NCBI GenBank assembly: GCA_036583965.1
Contig: JAZBQD010000030.1
Coordinates: forward strand, 57,599,551-57,663,550
Direction of reading: 5' to 3'
Source: Prunella strophiata
Taxonomy: Eukaryota > Chordata > Aves > Passeriformes > Prunellidae
DNA: 64,000 nucleotides
The notes under the pieces are model-generated. The model was not told the DNA's origin, did no database searches, and saw nothing but the letters and a program-made list of their open reading frames with translations. Positions 38,601 to 51,750 of this stretch are shown here, in pieces (position 1 is the stretch's first letter; the number at the start of each line of letters is the position of its first letter). The translations under genes and the position numbers were made by a program.

Positions 38601-39440
38601 TAACACTTCTACAAGTGAAATCACTATGCTAAGTGGCTTTTTTCCCTGGTCTATTATTTTAATCCTTCAGCAGAGATATGAACTGAGAATCTGGCATTAT
38701 TATTCAGAAACAGTTTTAAAGCTATTTATCACCATGATCTTAAAAAGTATTTAGGACTCAGCTTCTTTTCCAAGGCCTGATATGCTGTGGTAGGTTCAGC
38801 TAAAGACCATGGGAGCAATAAAATATCTGCAAACAGTTAAGTGTCTGAGTGTTATTATAATAAACCAATACCTGATAAATAAAGTTTGATTCATTTGCCA
38901 CAGAAAAGTATCTAATGCTGTTTGAGATATAATGGAGTATTGCATCCTGACTGTCACTCCAGAGGAGTGATATGGCTGGATATTGCAGTCCCTTGAAGAA
39001 ATGTTTTGGCACCTAAATAGGTGTTCTACAGCCTGGAACAGAATCTCACCCCTTACAGCTTGGTAGGATACACTGCGTTATTAGATTTTCGGCACAATAT
39101 CCTCAAACAAATTGTACTGATCTCTATCAGCCACGCCAGCTTTGTCAAGTGCTAACACCATATGACTTATCTCAGACTAGTTATCCTGTGTGCTGGGATT
39201 CATTGCACTACTTCAGATAATAAAATAGTAGACATCTGCATGCGAGCTAGTCACAATAGTGTCCTGTAATTAATTTACAGTACAAGTCATCTTATCAACA
39301 GAAGTGTCTGAACTAAGGCCTGTGTCTTAAAAGTTCTGGCTTTTATCATTTGACTGCATTGATAGGGTGGTCAACCAATATGTAGACATATAAGAGATGC
39401 CATATGGATCCCAGCTACAAAAATATTTTACTCTTCAGTG

Positions 39441-39458
39441 ATATATATATATATATAT
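39441..39458. repeat. (AT)9 dinucleotide repeat
   Basis: Nine perfect AT units, seen directly. Self-complementary and short. Confidence 0.9.
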
Positions 39459-42400
39459 GCACAGTCAGTGTTAGACTTTTCATGCTCAAGAGGATACGTG
39501 TCTATGTTAATTGTGGGTCTGAATGCTCAATTCAACAGCAATTATGTTTTAACTGAAATTAGAGTCCTAGTTTGAAATTACTGAGAGGTAGCTGACTATG
39601 CCTCAAAGCTTCGACTGCTAAAATCTCTGTTATACGTGGAACCTGGAAGACAAGCACAAAGCAAGGAATAATTGGCTATGTCTCGCTCAGTCGACCAGAG
39701 GCAGAATTGATGATGTCTGAGACTGCTAAATAAAAAACCAGGGACCCATCTATCTCTGCTCCTCATGCCAGGTGTCACAAAGTGACTTAAGAAGTTATGT
39801 TCCTTAAGGACATACCTCTTCAGAACTGACAAGAGAAAACTGGAGAGGAAACTGAAGTCCTTGACACCTCACCAAATACACTGCTTTCTGTTATCTCATT
39901 TCATGGCAATGTTGTGAATTTCCGTAACATTCTGTTTCTCTCCCTCTAAAGGCCAAGCCGTCAGCTAGACAAGTCTGGATATAAACTAGTTGATAACTAT
40001 TTGGCCTCAAGGAGAGAGGTTGGTCTTTGACTCACTTTTATTGAGCAGTTTAGGCAAAGAGCCATTTCTAACTATAATCCATTGCTTTTTAATGCGGACC
40101 AGAACATTAGTAAGACAGCGGCTTCTACCAATCTGCTCTATGAACAGAATGTCTCCAGGGAAAAAGACTGAAAACAATCTTCTGCTTTTTTAACAGTCAC
40201 AGAAGGTTATACTTACAAAATGTTCATGTAATTGTACAAAACATGAGAGTCTAATTTTTCTTTCTCTTTCACTTATGACTTTGCCTGACAACTTTGCTAG
40301 CTTCTATGGAAATTTTCTCAGCAAATTTCACAAGTTAATTTGTGAAGAGAATCAAAAGGCTGAACAGTATAATATGAGAATATAAATTACAAGAAACAAT
40401 CTATTATTTTTTCAGATCTTCTGCTAAAATTTTCAGATGAAAGACTTACACCCTGATTCTGCAGATGTATTGCAAATTTGCTATCTCATTATTATTAACT
40501 ATTATCTAGCAATTGTGCTATGTCAGTTCAAAGCCACTTCTTTATTCAGATCTTGCTGATTCTTATTAGGCATTGTTTTCTGCTACCACAGTTGTGGTCA
40601 CATTTGTGATCCATAGTCCACATAAATGATTTCTTGGTCATTAAACTTATTTAATTTATTTATACAATTATAAGAGGTTTCATCTTAGCACTTGCAAAAC
40701 AGTGGGCTCAGATTCCTGGAATTTCTCAGACTTCCTTTTGCTACACTTGCTTTCTGCTTTTGCTTAAAGTTGTTCTTCCATCTGTTTCTACCAAAACAGA
40801 TGTATTTTCAGGTATTAAACAACACAGATTTTATTAACTGACATTATATGACATGTTCTTAACTTGGCACTTTCTTTAAAACATAAGAAAATGCATTTTG
40901 TAGAAAAGGACTGAGTACTTCAGTAGTAGAAGTAGCAGCCACTTTATTAAGTACAGAAGTGATTCAGTAGACAATAAATACAAACACACATTTCTTTGTT
41001 GTCTGGGCTGGAAAAAGCTTCCCGTCTGAGCACACAGATGAAGGAGAAAATAGAAGTTAGGAGAAATAAATTATGTGACAACAGCACAAATGCAGACTTT
41101 TTTTTCTTTTCCTATTATGGAATGAATATATGGATTAAAACAAAATAAAAGAAAAGGCAAAACTAAATAATTCCAGAAGAAAATGGAAAGTAAGGACTAT
41201 GTGGAAAAGAGGGAAGATAATGAAGTTGATGTGGAGAGACTGAGAGAAAGATGATGCAAAACTCACTGTAGTTCGAGGAGGCTGTCTGCACAAAAAAAAA
41301 AGTGACCTCATATTGGCCTTTCATGAAATATTGGAATTGACTCAGAGGGTACTGTGCCTTAGATTATACTTGGTGATGTACCAAACTACTAAATAAACAG
41401 TTCCAGTCACTCTGCATTTTCTACAGGTTACTGACATCCAGCAGAGGGAAAGTCCAGAGTTGTTTGCTGCAGAAAATTTGGCCAAAAATGAAATCCAAGA
41501 GGGAAGTGTAAACATAAAGGAAGTGAGAAAGCTCTTCAGAAATTATGTGAGAAAAAAAGAATACTCTTTTTTTTGTAGATAGAGTTTTGGGCGAGAATTT
41601 TACCTCTCAAGGAGCTTAATTTCTTTCTAATTTCTGAAGTAAAACCTCTCTGATGTGCAAACTTCTTCAATCCATGAGGACAGCCTGAGTATGCTGTCCT
41701 TCAGTGCCCATGTTTTCAAAATTAATTGAGTGCTGAAGTCTGAATTCATTAAGATTTTGTTCTTTCAAAATTCTGTAAATTCAATTCTAGATGGCCATCT
41801 CATGTTCATTGCACAAAGAGACTCACAAATTAATTGGTTTAGTAATAATCACTACTTGGCCCAAGTGGAAACTTTCTTATTTGAGTTTATTTAAAATATA
41901 GTGGGAACAAGTAGTGTCACTTTCCTTTTGCAGTGTCCAGAATTTATTTAGGTAAAGAAAGACACATATGTTGCTTGAAAACTGTAAAGTTCTGAAAGAA
42001 AATACTCTTCATACTGGACTGTAGAAGAGTTCTCATTTTTTTCTTCCATATCTCTTGTCTGTTCCAAGTAGACAAGTTTTTTCTCAAGTGTTAACTAGAG
42101 AAAAAATATGTTCACATTCCTCTCTACATATTATATCTATTAGGATTTGCTTTTGGAGATGCAGCTTAAGTATTTTCAAACAAAATAAGAACTACAATAT
42201 GAATAAACAATATAATTTCTGAAACCCTTGTCTACTAGGCTATGAGAGCAGAGGGAGGTAAAATTTTCTCTTCTGTCGCAGTCTAGAAGAGAAAGTGGTT
42301 TAACTATCTAATTCTAGAGTAATATTCAAGGCTAGTGAAACTGATAGAACCCCAAAGAGCTTTATAAATTAATATGCATTTCCATCAGCACTCCATATTT

Positions 42401-43131
42401 CTTGCATAAGGTGGCTTATACTTATTTGTGTTGTATTTTGTATGTCTTATTTTAAAGTATTTTTTGAGAGCCTGAGTTTGCTGTAGAGAAATTAAGAAGC
42501 AAAGAGACGTTGAAATTTTGGCTCATTGTTCAAATACCAAATCCATTTAATTTCTAATTCTCAGCAACTGGTTGCACAGGAGGTATAGGCAAAAGCATCA
42601 ACCAATAGCATGATTAGTATAAAGGTTTCTTTACATGCTGTTCAATACCGCTCGTGTATACTGCAAATTCATTTTCAGGAGCTTTCTTTTCCATTCATCA
42701 GTGATTTAACAATGTATAAGTCTGTGGTGCCTCTGAATAATTGTGGGTGTTTGTTTGATTTTTACTAGATAAGGTATAATTAATATACAAATTATTTTCA
42801 TTTTTGTGAGGGAGAGAAGCATGTTGGTATCTTAATGAGCAAGGTGTGAGCAGCAGGAAAATGACAGAAAAAATATCAGGAGAATTAATTTGTGTGTGTT
42901 CCGAGGGAAAGAAATTGCAAAATTCTCTGTCCCTTACTATTAAACAAGTGTGCAAAATAATGCATCAGAAAGCAGCTTCAGAAACAGCAGAAATTGAAGC
43001 ATAAATAGAAACAAGAGATGTGAAAAAAGACATGAATGATTGCCCTGTAGGCAAGCACGGTAGCAAAACCATGCAGGAGAGATCAGGACAAAAAAAATCA
43101 AAGGAACAAATATGGGATGATAAACACCTAA

Positions 43132-43185
43132 CCTAAGATTCTCAGAAGAAGTAAGATTCACCTAAGATTCACCTCAGAAGAAGTA
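43132..43185. repeat. Small tandem duplication, unit about 29 bases
   Basis: Copy one at 43132-43153 and copy two at 43161-43185 share CCTAAGATTC and CTCAGAAGAAGTA. The second copy has three extra bases. A short AAGATTCA linker repeats part of the unit. It is probably a replication-slippage duplication. Confidence 0.8.
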
Positions 43186-44860
43186 AAGAAAACTTTAATG
43201 TGCTCTGTTTCATATGATTTGTATTAACTTTACAAGGCTAGTACTCTCTGGCATAGATACAAATTAATACTTAATCACAGTTTTAATGTTTACACTATTC
43301 TTATCTATCCAGACACAAGTAGAAGACATCAATTATTATAAAATTATTAAAATTTGAGCTGCTGATTCAGAATTTGGGGGCTATTGGGAATGGGTGATAT
43401 TGCAAATGAGCATTTGAACATTATTTTCTCTGTCACTTTAGTATTTTCTTACTTTTTTAAAGATTTGAATACATAATTGCAGAACTTTATCTAAAGTATG
43501 CCAGTCGAACAAGTTTTTAGAAAGTATATGCTTCTATGTGACACAGCTTTTGAGTCAAATCTGCTGCATTACTTTTTTCTATGATATAAGGGCCATTCTC
43601 CTGAGATAAATGAAATTTCATGTCTCCATTCTGCAAGAAATTTCACTGAGTTGGACTCCTGTGCCCACATAAAGTCTAAGATCTGATTAAAGCCTTGGTT
43701 AAGGAAATAGCTCTGGAGCTGGGAGAGGGAAGTTTAAGTATTCATATGAAAGAATTTGATTATGAGAACTCTTCCTCAAGCCACTTGGTCTTGTCAGGGC
43801 AAGCTATCAGAGTTATCAAGGTTTTAGGGGTTTTTAATGTCATATAAACCCTGTATATGACTGAAACGTTCATACCTTATATTCAACAACAATACTATTT
43901 CTACAGATATGAGCATTTTTCAAAAGCAGAAAATATCTTCTAGTTGTGAGGCTTCACTACTGAGCATACAGCTCAGACTGCATCTGGTAAAAAAAACCAC
44001 CTGTCTCACGGGGTTATTGTAGAAATTATCCCCAAAAATATTACTTTGTTGCAAAGACTGAGAAAAACTTCTATGTTTAAACTTCCCTATACAGCCAGAA
44101 TAACTCTGAAATATCCTTTTAAGACAAGGCTCTTGGGATATAGCAGGGCTAAGAGCTCGTAGCACCATGAATCCACTGGCAACACTTTCTGAAGCACTGG
44201 GGAAGAGAGGTTATTTTGAAACTAGAATAAGCACAACATCTCCACTAGATCTTCAGCAGAACACATTGCTCCTGAGGGAATCGGGCAATCAATATTCAAG
44301 CTGACCACTTTCATAAGTAACAAATTCTTGAAGACTCTAAGGTTTCGGCAGTGCTCCTGTAATGCCTTACTTATTACATTGATTACTAGAAAACACTTCT
44401 TTGATGCCTTGGGTATCAACTGGATACTTGGACTGTGAAGATTCTGAGGGATCTTTACAGTCCAGGTGGACAGTATGCTTCAAGAACCTGAAATAGGTTC
44501 TAGAGCTGGAAATTTGTAAAGGCTCCACCCTCTCTGTTTGATTATTTGTCAAACCCTTGGGTAAGGAACAGTTAGTTATTAAAAAATAACTATAAGGACT
44601 TCTTATCTGGGAATATAAAACCCACTGTCATATCTATCACTGCAATCAAAAGCAGATGAGTACAGAGCACCAGGCAACCTGGGATAATACTGCCACATAT
44701 TTTTCCAGTGCTCAAGTCTCTGCAACACAAGAACCCCTTGACCCAAAAGTTGTTTTCATGTTTTCAGTAATCCTCAGTGAATTTCTTCTGTATGAACTTG
44801 TTCAGTCTCTCTCAAAATGCATAAAAACATTCACTATCTTGTAACAGGGAATTTTGTGTG

Positions 44861-44908
44861 TACTAGATTCTTTACAAAATGACAACACATTTTGTAAAGA
44901 ATCTAGTA
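44861..44908. repeat. Perfect inverted repeat, 21-bp arms, 6-base loop
   Basis: The arms 44861-44881 and 44888-44908 are exact reverse complements over 21 bases, separated by ACAACA. The first bases beyond the arms do not pair, so the structure is sharply bounded. The arms are not a simple repeat and the AT content is ordinary for the region. Perfect arms suggest a recent origin or selection. A stem of this size with a tight loop is shorter than a typical animal pre-miRNA (about 30 bp of imperfect stem), so a microRNA is not the first explanation. A template-switch replication event is. Confidence 0.95.
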
Positions 44909-47829
44909 ATTCCTAAAGCAGAACAGGCTGAAGAAAATAAGAAAATAGATAAACATATTTATTCACAAAAACACCAGTGATGTTTTGCTACACATCATGG
45001 TAGCAAAATAGGTGAGAAAAGGAAGGAAAACCACTGTTAGTTTACTAGAGTTAGATTAATAAAAAAGTTCTTGCTTGCAAAATTTCTGAAAAAAAAATCC
45101 TAAATATATTTTTTTATATGTTCATCTCAGAGAAAGCACCATTCTGAGGCAGAAAGTCTACCAGAGTCCTTCCATTTGTCTGCATTTATTTAACATTTTT
45201 CTCCAAAGCAAGCTTTCTTCTTACATTTCTCTGAGACAGCCCACCCATTTACCTTAACTGAGATCTGTCTCACTTTCATACTCTCTTAGGAAGGTGACCA
45301 TTCCTTTTTTAGAAAAGGTGTCACCTCCTTGACTTGACTTTCCAGTTAACCTCAAGTTATAAAACTCTTCCTCTTTGTAACATGACATACATATCATGTT
45401 CAATTATTACTCTAATTCTGGCTCTTATTTGTTATTTGCAAAGGTAAACCCACACATTTTCTTTCTGGTCTTCATCTGACATTAGGCATGAGTGTTAGTA
45501 ATAATTGCATCGTTCGTCAAGCTTATGGTGGAAAAACTTAAAATGCATTTTGAGTGGACTTTAATACCTAGATGTACAGACTGTTTACACTCTCTGTTAC
45601 AGCATTGCATGGGAGGACTATAAATTCTTCCACTTGAATTAAAATTTTCCGTAGCACCAGTAGAAAGGGGTTAAAATCATCACAGTTTTTAGGTTCATGG
45701 CTAAATCTCCAGCTGCTGTGTAGTAACTTGGTGGTTAACTGCTCTGTTACTAAGTCATTCACACTGAAAGTGAGAACAGCAATGTTTCCTTTTTAGCTTG
45801 TGGGTTCAAAATAAAATGATCAGAAATGTAAAACAGCATATTCTGGAGTGTAGAAGGACCATTTCTTGATTGAGTTAAAAAAATATATGTCTCTTATACT
45901 GTAATTCCATCCCCTGCTTTCCTTCTCTTTTTACTATTATTTGTCAAAATCATAAAAAAAGAGAAGAGAAAACACATGTGGAAATTGCATAAAGGAAGGT
46001 TATGCCAAGGAGAAACATTCAAATATCTCATTAATATTATCAAGGTAAATGAAATTTACCAGAAGATAATTTAAATATTTTTAAGTCTTCCATACCATTC
46101 TCTCATTCCTAAGCAGCTCTAATAAGCCTTCCTCAAGAGAACTGAAACTAAGAATATAAAATGTTCAAAACAGGATCTGGATATACATTGATCTGTATGG
46201 CAGTAACATCTGTTAGAATACAGTGACATGATTGTTTTCAGTTAGCAACAATACTGCCATGTGAAGTGTGTGGCCCTTGCATACATGTATGTTCATGTGA
46301 AAAAATACATCCCCTCCTCCTCCTCCAAACACTGATTCTGAGGAAACAGGTCCACCCACAACCATTCTCATTACTTTTTTCACAATCATGAGGTTGTTCT
46401 TTCCATTACAGATATCATAGAAACCAATTAAATTTAACTAGAAAAAAAAATTAGAATAAAATATGAATAAAAGGCATCCAGAACATGTAGACTTGTTTGG
46501 AAACTGTGACATTTCATCAGTACTTAGGGACAACCCAGCAAAAATTAGCAGGAGCTGAAGAATACCATTGCTCTCCTTTGATACTAGATACAGGCCAAGT
46601 CCTTAAGAAATTGCCATTGAAATAAAATAGCACTTCCACTCATAGGTAATAAAACCTTAAGTGAGGATTTCTCTTGAGCAACCATGGTGCCTATATGATC
46701 ATGAATATATATACAGATTTCCAGGCCAAGTTAATGTGATCAGTATCTGGAAATGCCCTAACTGGGAAAATATAAACTAAAATATTATGAAAATTAAAGT
46801 AATTGTAGCTATTTCAGGTAACACCAACAAGTACACTCAGTAAGGCTCTTAGTAAAAATGATTACTTTAAGTGAAAGTTTAAGTGGAAGCAACTACCACT
46901 TGAATAATGCATGATTCTGGTAATTGTGTAGAATCAGTCTTTCATTGTTGAAAGTAATTTAAACATGTAGATATAAAATATGTAAAAAGTGATTGAAATT
47001 ACTGGAATGTAGAGCAACCTGATGATTTTCAGACTCAAAAGAAATATATAAATATATAAATATTAAACATTATATTTTTCATATAATACATGCAATATTT
47101 TATTGATATATCAAAGAAAAAGATCAGAAACTATTATATTAAAAATAAGAAAACATTAATGCAAATCTCACAAGTAACTTATATTCCATGTAAAACAGAT
47201 TAATGTATTGTTTAGAAATTTAAAATCTAAATGCCTGAGGTATTTTTATTCCCCACATATTTTGCACCTATAACAAGAGACACAGGAAAACAGATTTTGT
47301 AATATGTTCTCAATTTTATTTGATACAAATTATTCTTAATTTATTGCACAAATTATTGTACAATAAGCAAAATCTCATCTACTTTTTTGATAAATCCTTT
47401 GATATTTCTACATTGAATCTGATCTTCTTTAGTTGAATTTGATCTACATGTGTAGAATCTCTGCATAAGAAATCTCTAAAGATCAGAGATATCCAAAGAG
47501 AGAAACTTTGTTCTTTACACAAGGTTATTGATTTCAAATATAATCCCTCTTGTTTTAATTGCCTTTTTATAATTCTCTTCCTAATATTTTCAGGAGAAAA
47601 TTGCTGACTTTCTTCAGAGTCATGGGTCTCATAGAATTCGGGATATTTTGTGAGTATGTTTAGTATACATATATGTTCCAATATTTTACCTATAAATACA
47701 TTCTATCAATATACTAAAATACTTTCCATCCTTTGTTGGATCCACAGGGTCTCATAGTGTCAGGAGAAGAGAAAAAAGGCTGAGATACTTACTGCAATGT
47801 TTGTCTTGGTGTTTAATATCAGAGCCAGT

Positions 47830-48168
47830 TGTTCTCAGGATACCCAGCTGCCAGAACTGGAAGATAGTGGCCCCACAATCCAGGAGGAAATGGCTAGTGC
47901 TAATCTGCTATGCAAATTAGACAACCATCCAACTATGGGCCTGAATGGGGAGAACCCAAGAGTAATGAAGGAGCTGTCATTTATCAGCAGTCCTGATTAT
48001 CTAGAGAAGTTGCCCAGAGAGGTCATTGAGTCTCTGGAAGTGTTCAAAATATGTGTGAATGTGACACTTGGGGATAGGGTTTAGGGGTGATTATAGTGGT
48101 GTGAGGTTGGCAGTTGGACTAGATGATATTGAAGATCAATTCCAAGCTTGATTATTCTGGGATTTTGT
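47830..48168 (+). mobile_element. CR1 LINE relic, internally deleted
   Basis: A degenerate plus-strand CR1. The first part, to about 48005, matches the ORF2 segment before the RT core (IQEEM, LLCKLD, then MGLNGENPRVMKEL, where the family has a PDGIHPRVLREL-like stretch, followed by the ATTTATCAGCAGTCCTG DNA signature). It then passes directly into the 3' region (GAGAAGTTGCCCAGAGAGGT, GTGACACTTGGGGAT) and the terminus TCAATTCCAAGC-TTGATTATTCTGGG. The RT core is absent. Heavily mutated, and the 5' boundary is uncertain by some tens of bases. Confidence 0.72.
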
Positions 48169-51100
48169 GAAAAATGAAATATGATTTTTTTTTTTTTTTT
48201 TGGTCATCGTAGCAGAATACATTATAGGCTATATTTAGAGAAATTAGACTATATTTTGAGTAAATGAAGTTTGTTGTGCACTTGTTTCTTTGTTTGGGGT
48301 TTTGCTTTTCCCAAAGGGAGTTTTATTATCCTATCTCTCTAAGATGTGAGCTCCACATTTAGATATGAGTTTTTTCTGTCTGTTTGTGTATAATAAACCA
48401 AGATTTTCAGGTACTAATATCTTGCAATTAATTCATTTGGTTGTTTAGCATTTTTGGAATTCAGGCCATCACTTTAAATTTATAAATGCTAATTTAGGAT
48501 ATTAATTGCAGGCATTTATTTCTAAAAGCAGTTAAAATTTTCTAAAATAAAAAGGTAGGCAGCTAGGGATAACATGCACTTATGTTAGATATTTTTGTCC
48601 ACTGTCTGTAGAGGAAAGTCAGTCCTCGTTATCTGTTCTTCTAATTAGCTGAATCTCTTTCACTGGGTCTATAGGCAACAAAATGGCAATAGTATTTTTT
48701 CTTTTTTATGTGTGCTCAAATTCTGTCAAAGAGGCAAGGCAAGAGAAAAGACTTGTCCAAGCATTTGCACATTTTCTAGAGCATTTACAGTTTCTAGAGT
48801 ATTTGTCTCTAAAGCAGAAATCTCACAATTTGAACTCTAGGCAGTTTGCTCATACAAACTCAAAGAATTATATCCAAATCTGTGCAGATTTGAAATCACC
48901 TCCCCATTGGCAAAAAGATATCTTGCCTGTCATGCCATGAAATACCTTGCATAGAAAACTTTTTTACCTTTCAGATGGAGGTGAGCTATATCTGTCAAGA
49001 CAGCAAGCTAGTCAGCCAGACTAAATCTCTCCAGAAGGTAGTGGGTGGAGCTGTCAGATTCTTATCTATCGTCTCAGAGTTAATTTTATTGTTCCTGCTT
49101 TTAAGTCTAGCAATAATCTAATGTAAAATGTAGCCATGTCCAAAACCTAAGATGTACTCCTTTTGCCCCTGAAACAGATATTCTGTTGCTACGTCCTCAT
49201 TTTATTCTGTAATTCTGGTATGTCTTGCTATATAGTCTCAAGAGGAAAGTTGGCATTAGATTTGTCCACTCTCCTCAAATGTGGGTTTAACCTTTTATAT
49301 GCCCATCTTGCAATCCCCATAAATCAGTACTCATTTATGCAAAAAGCTTATTAGTATGCTCCTCTTTCTGGCAGACATTAGCCAGACCAAATGCAAAGTG
49401 GATAAAGGCACCTCTCATTTCATATTAATTTACTTTATAGTCAATAGAAATCTGCAAGACATGATGCTTATGACATTCTGCAGATGTGCAAAGGGAGCTG
49501 ATCAGTCTTTCTCTTCCTGACAAATTAAAAACTTTAAAGCAGCCTTTTTCTTGTACTACTCATCAGTCATTTCCAGAGAAGGGCCATTTGGATAGCTTGT
49601 GAAATGGCTGAGGGGAATTTGTGCATCAAAACAGTCAGGGGAGGTGATTCAGTTGGGAAGTAATGAAGCTCTATGGCTAAATATTTCTTTTTTTGTATCT
49701 TTACAACTGAAGGAGCAAAACTAGAATGAAAGAGCAGTCCAGGTAAGATAACACAACGACTGATAAATAAAAACAACTGAAAAAAATCTCAAACTAGCTC
49801 CTAAATTAAGCAGATAGCATTATTCTCTGTGAGTCCTCAGAGACACCAAATTTACTTGATTACTTCTTTAGCGGTCAGGTATATAAACTTTTAGAAAGAT
49901 AGCAAAATTTCAATGCAGTAGTATCTTAACGGGTAGGATTTTAATACTCTGAATTCCTGACAAATTTGTAATTTCAATTTTGTGTGCTTAGTCCAAGAAA
50001 TAACTTCATCTTTTTCAGGTGCATGCATTTTCCAGTAAATTTATGTTTAGCTGTCAGGAAAAGAAAAAAAAAAAAAAAATAGAGGAAAAAAAATTGCAGG
50101 AAACACAAAGAGACAGAGACATGTGGGCTAAACCTGCAGAATTTTTCAAGCATGGTCATCAAGTTTCCACTTCTATTATCTGAACTTCTGTGGATTTCCA
50201 TGTAGGAAGAAGTGATCAAATCATTGATCCCTATATGCATCCCACTTAAATTTATGCTTAAAGTTCAATCTTTAAGGATATGGCTATTTTAAGGCAAGCT
50301 TACCATCAAACTTTAAAATGTTCTTGAGCATTAACCATTTGGTGAAAAACAATTGGAACTACTTGGTTATTTTAGTAATATACATCTTGAATCAAATATT
50401 TTAAGCCATTTTAATTTATACCTTCTTGTACCTCTGAAAAGGTGCACTCCTTTATTGGTACCTACATTTGGTGCTAGAAATTGAACTTCTAAGAAAAAGG
50501 ATCAAGCATATATTCTTGTAGGAGCTGCCCAGGTGCGCTTGGATGGACAAAACATATTCCAACTGGCTCTAATGGACTCACTGCAGGACACAACTGAGGT
50601 CTTTGGCCAAGACAGTGGTTCCTTGGAGAAAATGTATTTAAGAAAGGGAAAAATGCCGGTGGAACTTTGGCTCTTGATGAAGGCTAGCCTGCCACAATTC
50701 TTTGTGTTTACTTTTTCACACACTGATGTAAAAAAGGAATACATGTCATCCCATATTTTTCTTTTAAAATTAAGTTTTAATTCATATAGACATACTTTCC
50801 TTTTATGCTGGTTTCATACATTTGCAAGTTATGATACTGCTTCAAAATTAATTCTAAATAGAAATCTTACAGTGTTAGATAAATGCAAATTGGAAACATT
50901 TACAATTTTTGAACAGCTCTAGAAGAATCTGATAACCTTACACTTATAGGAAACTGACAGCACAACACTAATTCTAAAACAAAACTATTTTCCAAGCTCT
51001 TTTTTTGATAACTGTATATAAGTATATATTTATCTGAACTTAACAGTCTGGAATTACTTTATTGCTTTCCAGTTAGTAATAATTGCACAAATTATCCCTG

Positions 51101-51750
51101 AGCTGAAAGTGTATGCTCACTATACAAAAACAGAACAATTCATACTTTGCTGAACAACAAGGTCCTCAAAACACATTTGCAACATCACAATACACTGAAA
51201 AAATCCTGCCTTACGTTCAATTCCTATTTTAAAACTGCAGTGAGAAAAATGTTTACCAGAAAGTGAAAAATAAGGTTCTGTTTCCTTTTCAGTTGAAACT
51301 TGAAGTATAAAGGCAGAGGTACAAGGGTGATCAAGGAATGGATAACTTTTCATGCAAAGAAGGAGGCAAGCAAGGTAGGTGGCAAGTGAATATGAACTCT
51401 TAAGAGGCTTGTTGTATAAACACTTAAAGGAAGGGAACTGACTCAGGGAAAAGCTTTTTTTATAATTATTTCTTGGCTACAAAAGACAAGGTCACTATGA
51501 GATCAATATGAGGCTCTGGAGTAGTTTTCCACCAGTAAATAAAATTTAAAACAATTTATAAAAATAGTAATTAGCATGCTATCTGAATTGTATGTAAAAA
51601 TATCTATATAATAGAAGATGCCTGTTAAAAGCAAAGCTTTGACCTGGTAGGTCAAAGATTTCAACTCTGTTTATTGTGTTGTTTTGTTTTCTTTGCATCA
51701 GGAGTTCTTCATGTACACTGGCACACACACAGATGTAGTGGATACAGCGC
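48169..51750. other. Non-coding interval with one unexplained open frame
   Basis: A T run of 17 or more lies at 48184-48201 and an A-rich run near 50063-50080. The plus frame ending at 50922 is open from about 50506; an ATG occurs at 50572, leaving about 116 codons. Its first half (50506-50740) has mixed amino-acid composition and ordinary codons, while its second half is Phe/Ser/Thr-rich and drifts. The opposite strand is also open there at 50502-50744. I recognise no domain. It could be a decayed transposon or chance. Confidence 0.5.

Larger units (their letters stand above)
34096..47829. other. Long unique-looking non-coding block
   Basis: No gene, RNA or transposon recognised over about 13.7 kb apart from the simple repeats and hairpin listed separately. 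Open frames are at most about 100 codons. The longest, minus-strand 47379-47681, has a mixed charged composition but opens with TTG and contains no internal ATG, so it cannot stand as a gene and is at best a possible exon. At 43132-43185 a 22-25 base unit containing CTCAGAAGAAGTA is tandemly duplicated. The segments 39040-39420 and 39590-40150 look less decayed than their surroundings and keep several CpGs. Confidence 0.55.

Noticed and set aside
44861..44908. Rho-independent terminator
   Set aside because: The window is vertebrate nuclear DNA. The hairpin is not GC-rich and has no T run after it.
46960..47350. Scaffold/matrix attachment region
   Set aside because: The extreme AT content would fit, but composition alone does not support the call.
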